Below are positions 51,369-54,918 of a DNA stretch of 54,918 nt, piece after piece. The DNA is taken from NCBI GenBank assembly GCA_017467445.1, contig JAFTSG010000012.1, positions 1-54,918 of the forward strand, in the 5' to 3' direction. The position numbers were made by a program, and so were the translations under genes. The number at the start of each line of letters is the position of its first letter. Within the stretch, counting starts at the first letter, position 1. The stretch comes from Clostridia bacterium. Its GTDB lineage: Bacteria; Bacillota; Clostridia; RUG12999. Under the pieces are notes generated by a model. It did no database searches, had not been told where the DNA came from, and was given only the letters and a program-made list of their open reading frames with translations.

Positions 51369-53123
51369 TCAACATGTATCGGACAACTGAAACGAAGGCA
51401 ATAATTTCGCTAATTTTTCACGTGTTTCATTTGCAAAAGAAGGCAAATTCATAAACTCTTTCGCCCTTCCATTTTTACGTTCCGGTTTATGGTTTTCACT
51501 GTTAATTTCATTGGTAAATCCGGTCTTGTAAATGAAGGTTAGCATCTTGGGGTCTGGATTACCTTCTTCATCGTATCCGCCTACAATAACTTTATCGACA
51601 ATGCTTTCGAATACACATCTGTCAAAAACTTCAAGAACTTCGTGTTCGCTGATAACTTTTCTGAAGTTGTTAAGTCGAGTCTTTATTTTCTTCGTCCTTT
51701 CGGCAGAATTTAAAAACTCAAATTTTTCATTGTTAAACTTTTCAAGTTTACCTGTAACATCAGCTAATTTCTTCTCGTAAGTTTCTTTATCAATAACATC
51801 CTCAAGGTGCATATCCAACAGTTTTTCCTTCTTTTTCTCAAGTGCATAAATCTGTTTATCCAAACGAGCAATCTCTTTAGAATTATCCGTTGAACATAAA
51901 GTTGATTCTATTCTTTCAAGCATTTCCGCAAGGACATCGCTATTATTATAACATAAAAGTTTATAACTTTCAAGGAAAGCATTTTCTAAGGTTGTTTCTT
52001 GTATTGCTTTTGAGTGCATACAATCTTTTTTACCCATACGAATTGCGGTTATACATTGCCAAATTATTTTATGATAATTTGAACCTGCGTGCCAACTTCT
52101 TCTTGAGTATCCGCTTCCACAGAACCCGCATTCAAGCATAGAACTAAAGGCATATTTTCTACTATATTTTTCTCTTGTTCCATTTGGTTGAAATCTGTTT
52201 GCAGCCCTTTTCATTCTTATCTGCTGTGCAGCTTCAAAATCTTCAGCACTAATAATGGGTTCGTGATGCTCACTCATATAAAATTGGTCTTCTTCGCCAA
52301 AATTGTCAAGTCTTCGTTTTGATATGGGGTCAACAGTAAAAGTTTTACCTTGGCGAATGTCGCCTTTATACTTTTCATTTTTTATAATACCCATAACAGT
52401 GGTGTCACACCACTTATCATAACCTCTTGGGGTTTTGTATCCAAGCTCTCCTAACTCTCTTGCAATTATACCACAACCCATCCCGCCAAGATAGCGGTCA
52501 AATATGTATCTTACAATTTCCGCTTCTTTTTCATTGACGGATATGGACTTTGTTTCCGGATTATAGTCATACCCAAGACAACCTTGGAATCCGACAAGTT
52601 CTCCACGTTGCATTTTCATTTTAAGACCCTTTTTTACATTCGCTGAAATGTTCTCAACTTCCTGCTGTGCAACTGAACTTAATATTACAAGTAAAAGTTC
52701 TCCATCCATTGTCAGAGTATTTATATTTTCTTCTTCAAAAAAGACAGCAACATTTTTTCCTTTTAAGAGTCGTACATATTTCAAAGTATCCAATGTATTT
52801 CTTGCAAATCTTGAAATGGATTTTGTGACAACCATATCAATTTCACCGTTCATAGCATCGTTAATCATTCTTTGAAAATCTTCACGCTTTGTTGTTTGCG
52901 TTCCAGTGATTGCTTCATCAGCATAAATCCCGGCAAAAACCCAATCGTGGTTTTGGTTTATGTAGTCAGTGTAGTGTTTAACCTGTGACTTATAGCTGTT
53001 TAATTGGTCTTCGCTGTCAGTGCTTACACGACAGTAAGCCGCAACTCTAAGTCTGTCAATTTTTTTTGAAAAATTCCTGTTTACTAATGTGGTATTAGCC
53101 TTGATAACTTCAACATTTTTCAT
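51369..53123 (-). CDS. Large serine recombinase (TnpX-like site-specific recombinase)
   Basis: 584 residues, all family domains present. Resolvase domain with the nucleophile in LRVAAYCRVSTDSEDQ (Ser34) and arginine region KSISRFARNTLDTL; Recombinase domain from GFQGCLGYDYNPETK to GIIKNEKYKGDI; zinc ribbon with LECGFCGSGYSRRSW and IWQCITAIRMGKKDCMH; a long coiled coil (EIARLDKQIYALEKKKEKL to LADVTGKLEKFNNEK). AGGAG at 8-nt spacing favours the ATG at 53123 over a GTG at 53129. It lies at the element edge, as usual for an integrase, and unlike the comM-element enzyme it is uninterrupted. Confidence 0.92.
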   Translation of the reverse strand: MKNVEVIKANTTLVNRNFSKKIDRLRVAAYCRVSTDSEDQLNSYKSQVKHYTDYINQNHDWVFAGIYADEAITGTQTTKREDFQRMINDAMNGEIDMVVTKSISRFARNTLDTLKYVRLLKGKNVAVFFEEENINTLTMDGELLLVILSSVAQQEVENISANVKKGLKMKMQRGELVGFQGCLGYDYNPETKSISVNEKEAEIVRYIFDRYLGGMGCGIIARELGELGYKTPRGYDKWCDTTVMGIIKNEKYKGDIRQGKTFTVDPISKRRLDNFGEEDQFYMSEHHEPIISAEDFEAAQQIRMKRAANRFQPNGTREKYSRKYAFSSMLECGFCGSGYSRRSWHAGSNYHKIIWQCITAIRMGKKDCMHSKAIQETTLENAFLESYKLLCYNNSDVLAEMLERIESTLCSTDNSKEIARLDKQIYALEKKKEKLLDMHLEDVIDKETYEKKLADVTGKLEKFNNEKFEFLNSAERTKKIKTRLNNFRKVISEHEVLEVFDRCVFESIVDKVIVGGYDEEGNPDPKMLTFIYKTGFTNEINSENHKPERKNGRAKEFMNLPSFANETREKLAKLLPSFQLSDTC

Positions 53124-53184
53124 AAGCACATCTCCTTTTTGTATTCCTATTATAGTTTTACTCTACCGCGCTTTAAAAAATAAA

Positions 53185-53349
53185 TCAAGGCTTTTCATAA
53201 CTTTTTTCAAAATGATGATAAATTTCGTAATCTTGCATAAGCCGTCTTTTTATCAGAGAGTATTCTTTGTCTGAAATGGCTTTAGCTTCCAAAAGCGTTC
53301 TCAACATAGCAAGTTGCATACTGTATCTTATTAAAGCATCATTTGTCAA
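53185..53349 (-). CDS. Small SHOCT-like protein
   Basis: 54 residues from a TTG start at 53349 with GGAGGG at 8-nt spacing. The stretch LRTLLEAKAISDKEYSLIKR resembles the SHOCT motif (a short helix pair with a 'leak/keyEY' core) often encoded just upstream of TnpX-type recombinases. It ends 62 nt before the recombinase gene. A role in excision or DNA binding is possible but unproved. Confidence 0.65.
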   Translation of the reverse strand: MTNDALIRYSMQLAMLRTLLEAKAISDKEYSLIKRRLMQDYEIYHHFEKSYEKP

Positions 53350-53399
53350 AAAAATCCCTCCAATCTTTTTAAATAATTTCTAAAATTTTATACGTTTTT

Positions 53400-53660
53400 C
53401 ATATGGCTTGGCAGGCTCCACGGGACTTTCACCCTCCGTGTGGTTCTCACACAACCGTCCAATGCAGTGACGCGTTCAAGACGGGAGTATCATTATTGCA
53501 TCTGTGTGTCGTTGCCTGTGGTGTTGCCAATACCACATAATCGGAACAAATCTTTATATAAAATTCACCGCTAAGCTCGGCACAGACTTAATGTATATGA
53601 AACAACTATACTGCGGTCAGTGCCGCTTTCTTTTTCAAGGAACAAATATGTGAGGCAATT
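53400..53660 (-). other. Non-coding, GC-richer stretch with several hairpins
   Basis: About 260 bases without an ORF, with structured RNA-like elements on the minus strand: GTGTG/CACAC, GGG-TGAAAGT-CCC (both within 53404-53455), GTGGT...ACCAC and GCGG...CCGC hairpins. The run ACGGTTGTGTGAGAACCACA and the GGTGAAAGTCCCGTGGAGCC block recall phrases found in group II intron RNAs, but a proper domain V is not seen. It could be an intron relic or an untranslated regulatory RNA of the transposon. Confidence 0.4.
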
Positions 53661-53754
53661 ATCAGCCTACAGAAATATACTTACAAAAAGTAAATATATT
53701 TTTGTAGAATGGTAATCATTGGGGTACGAATGGGTTCGCACCCCAACAACACAT

Positions 53755-53994
53755 TCAGTAAGGTTTGAATTTGTTAATAATACTCGCTCTAAGTTTTGCT
53801 TCAATGCGGTCTTGCATATCTTCATCAATAAAACTGCGTTCATTTCCGTCTTCATCTTTGCAAATTCTGATACATTGGCTCCGAGTGAATCCTCTAAAAT
53901 GTAATATAATTTGATTAAGTGCATCAGGGTCGCCATTGACAGCAGAAACTATTGTTTCATATGGTATTTTTCCATATTTACGTTTATCACTCAT
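53755..53994 (-). CDS. Helix-turn-helix protein of conjugative transposons (HTH_16 type)
   Basis: 79 residues. The segment PYETIVSAVNGDPDALNQII, then RGFTRSQCIRICKDEDGNE and ending MQDRIEAKLRASIINKFKPY, is typical of the small HTH proteins paired with a sigma-like factor in Tn916/Tn5397-type elements. Its ATG directly abuts the stop of the sigma gene (no gap), so translation is coupled. Confidence 0.85.
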   Translation of the reverse strand: MSDKRKYGKIPYETIVSAVNGDPDALNQIILHFRGFTRSQCIRICKDEDGNERSFIDEDMQDRIEAKLRASIINKFKPY

Positions 53995-54429
53995 TTAACC
54001 ACCTTCCTCGGCAATCAATTCCTTTAGTAACTCTAATATTTTTTGTCTGCGCCTGCACACTGTCGATTGAACTACTTTTGCTTCATTCGCAATTTCTTGG
54101 TCTGTTTTACCCAAAAAGTATGAATGAAGAATTATGTTGAGCTTGTCCTGTGGAAGCCGTTTCATTGCATCGTATAAATCAGAATTAACCACTACTACCT
54201 TAATTATTTCGTTCTCGTTTGTGACAATCCAAAAAGTTTGTTCGTTTAAGAAATATGTATCAGTTGTGGATAGTTGGTTCATTTCTGATTCTGTGAGGTC
54301 AGAAAAAGTTTTTTCTTTGCGCCTTCTTAAATTGATTTCTCTGTGGATATTTCGTGCTTCATTTTCGATAACTCTTATACAAAAACCAATCAGTTGAACT
54401 TCAACTCTTTCTCTGTCAGCAAGGTTCAT
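53995..54429 (-). CDS. Sigma-70-like factor of a conjugative transposon
   Basis: 144 residues. The N-terminal part resembles a short region 2 (ERVEVQLIGFCIRVIENEAR), and the C-terminal part is a sigma region 4 helix-turn-helix (MKRLPQDKLNIILHSYFLGK, then TDQEIANEAKVVQSTVCRRR). In Tn916-like elements the equivalent ORF controls recombination or transfer genes. AAAGGGGG precedes the ATG. An unusually long leader (about 300 nt) with a mini-ORF and terminator lies upstream. Confidence 0.82.
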   Translation of the reverse strand: MNLADRERVEVQLIGFCIRVIENEARNIHREINLRRRKEKTFSDLTESEMNQLSTTDTYFLNEQTFWIVTNENEIIKVVVVNSDLYDAMKRLPQDKLNIILHSYFLGKTDQEIANEAKVVQSTVCRRRQKILELLKELIAEEGG

Positions 54430-54557
54430 AAATTCACCCCCTTTGCGCTGTGCATCAAAAGATAGATTTATCTTTTCATTGAAGACACACTTGAAAATTC
54501 GTTTTTATGCACGTTTTGAAAAAAATATAAAACATCGGGGCGGTTCTCTTGCAAAAT

Positions 54558-54612
54558 AAAAAGCACATTCACTTGGCGGACATAATAAGCCCGTTGTGAA
54601 TGTGCTTTTTTG
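54558..54612 (-). terminator. Long-loop terminator in the leader of the sigma-like gene
   Basis: Perfect 15-bp stem AAAAAGCACATTCAC / GTGAATGTGCTTTTT with a 23-nt loop, T-runs on both strands. It lies between the promoter/leader peptide (54642-54760) and the sigma-like gene (start 54429), so it can act as an attenuator. Confidence 0.85.
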
Positions 54613-54641
54613 GATGTATTTAATTGTTATTGTCCGTATAT

Positions 54642-54683
54642 TTAATACAAGTCTTTTTGCTGCCTTATTTTAATTATTGTCAT
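54642..54683 (-). CDS. 13-residue leader peptide (MTIIKIRQQKDLY)
   Basis: ATG at 54683 with AAAGGAG at 8-nt spacing, TAA stop 30 nt before the terminator stem. Position between a promoter and an intrinsic terminator is what is expected of a translational attenuation leader, as known before resistance and transfer genes in other conjugative transposons. Confidence 0.5.
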   Translation of the reverse strand: MTIIKIRQQKDLY

Positions 54684-54731
54684 CGTTATTGCTCCTTTGC
54701 TGCTGTCATTGCTTGAAATATCAGTACTATA

Positions 54732-54760
54732 ATTATATCATATATTGGTTATGCCATCAA
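54732..54760 (-). promoter_or_regulatory. Promoter of the leader and sigma-like gene
   Basis: Minus strand TTGATG (54760-54755), 17-nt spacer, TATAAT (54737-54732). Confidence 0.65.
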
Positions 54761-54792
54761 TCGGATGTACCAAGAATTGTACATCGTGACAA

Positions 54793-54826
54793 TAAAAATG
54801 AACCTCCCAGAGTGAGAGGTTCAAAT
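54793..54826 (-). terminator. Intrinsic terminator of the partial gene at the right edge
   Basis: Minus strand GAACCTC / GAGGTTC-type stem with an internal loop, followed by ATTTTTATT. Confidence 0.75.
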
Positions 54827-54850
54827 GATATGTACTTTATTCAATTTACA

Positions 54851-54918
54851 TTATTCATTTAAAACAAGTTCTTTAGAAACTTCATCACCGTTTGCATCTT
54901 TAACATAAACTTTAAAAA
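54851..54918 (-). CDS. Partial gene, C-terminal 22 residues only
   Basis: The frame entering from the right edge reads KVYVKDANGDEVSKELVLNE and stops with TAA at 54851, 25 nt before a terminator. The gene's start and most of its body are outside the window; the fragment is too short to identify. Confidence 0.55.
   Translation of the reverse strand, partial: FKVYVKDANGDEVSKELVLNE

Larger units (their letters stand above)
51350..54918. mobile_element. Edge of a second mobile island (conjugative/mobilisable transposon type)
   Basis: All genes are on the minus strand: partial gene, leader peptide, sigma-70-like factor, HTH_16-type protein, structured gap, small SHOCT-like protein, large serine recombinase. 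This order is typical of the recombination end of Clostridial conjugative or mobilisable transposons. The inner boundary lies near the recombinase stop, between the thi promoter (51330) and about 51420; the other end is outside the window, so the att site cannot be paired. Confidence 0.7.

Noticed and set aside
53721-53744. GGTTCGCACCCC resembling a tRNA T-arm
   Set aside because: It is part of a short hairpin; no acceptor, D or anticodon arm is present around it, and no tRNA was found anywhere in the window.
53667-53936. 89-codon minus-strand ORF
   Set aside because: It lies in another frame of the HTH_16-type gene (53755-53994), which has the recognised family sequence and abuts the sigma gene.

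Overview
The window looks like chromosomal DNA of a low-GC, endospore-forming anaerobic Firmicute (class Clostridia). Support: an alpha/beta small acid-soluble spore protein, SpoIIID, a CwlD-type amidase and a SpoVAF/GerA-like protein; the order rpmH-rnpA-yidD-yidC-jag; a large Bacillus/Clostridium-type SRP RNA just before dnaX; and near-consensus sigma-A promoters, nearly all with 17-nt spacers. No rRNA, tRNA or CRISPR array was found.

Layout. 1-4.8 kb: AraC-type regulator convergent with a polar amino-acid ABC transporter operon headed by a WG-repeat membrane protein. 4.8-6.7 kb: a CwlD-like amidase operon divergent from veg. 6.7-13.8 kb: a comM/yifB-type AAA+ ATPase gene split by a 5,542-bp integrative element. 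13.8-20.9 kb: spore protein, lysC, hom, a phosphoglycerate-mutase-like gene that may supply homoserine kinase, spoIIID, a membrane methyltransferase, pyruvate kinase and a DUF378 gene. 20.9-24.1 kb: 6S RNA, DUF1292, ruvX and a glycosyltransferase-CsaB fusion. 24.2-28.1 kb: rpmH, rnpA, yidD, yidC, jag, gltX. 28.1-34.1 kb: aldo/keto reductase, an orphan sugar ABC ATPase, and a nifS-nifU-tex operon. 34.2-42 kb: recR, an odd transcription unit of mini-ORFs, spoVAF, SRP RNA, dnaX-ybaB-citrate synthase-guaB. 42-46.7 kb: asnA operon and two polytopic glycosyltransferases. 46.8-51.3 kb: a TPP-riboswitch-controlled thiW-thiM-thiE-thiD-thiC operon. 51.35 kb to the end: one edge of a second mobile island (large serine recombinase, small SHOCT-like protein, conjugative-transposon HTH protein and sigma factor) with an attenuator-like leader.

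The most distinctive object is the element in comM. Its two junctions share CTTAT. Joining its ends rebuilds a 52-bp, nearly perfectly palindromic attP, and removing it restores an in-frame ATPase of about 509 residues cut just before Walker A. Its own serine integrase gene carries one in-frame TAG inside the coiled-coil region, after which the same frame stays open for 217 more codons. The element also carries several small proteins of unrecognised family, including a translationally coupled three-gene operon, and a promoter, Shine-Dalgarno and start codon that read outward into the 3' half of comM. A second curiosity is the mini-ORF transcription unit at about 34.92-35.26 kb.
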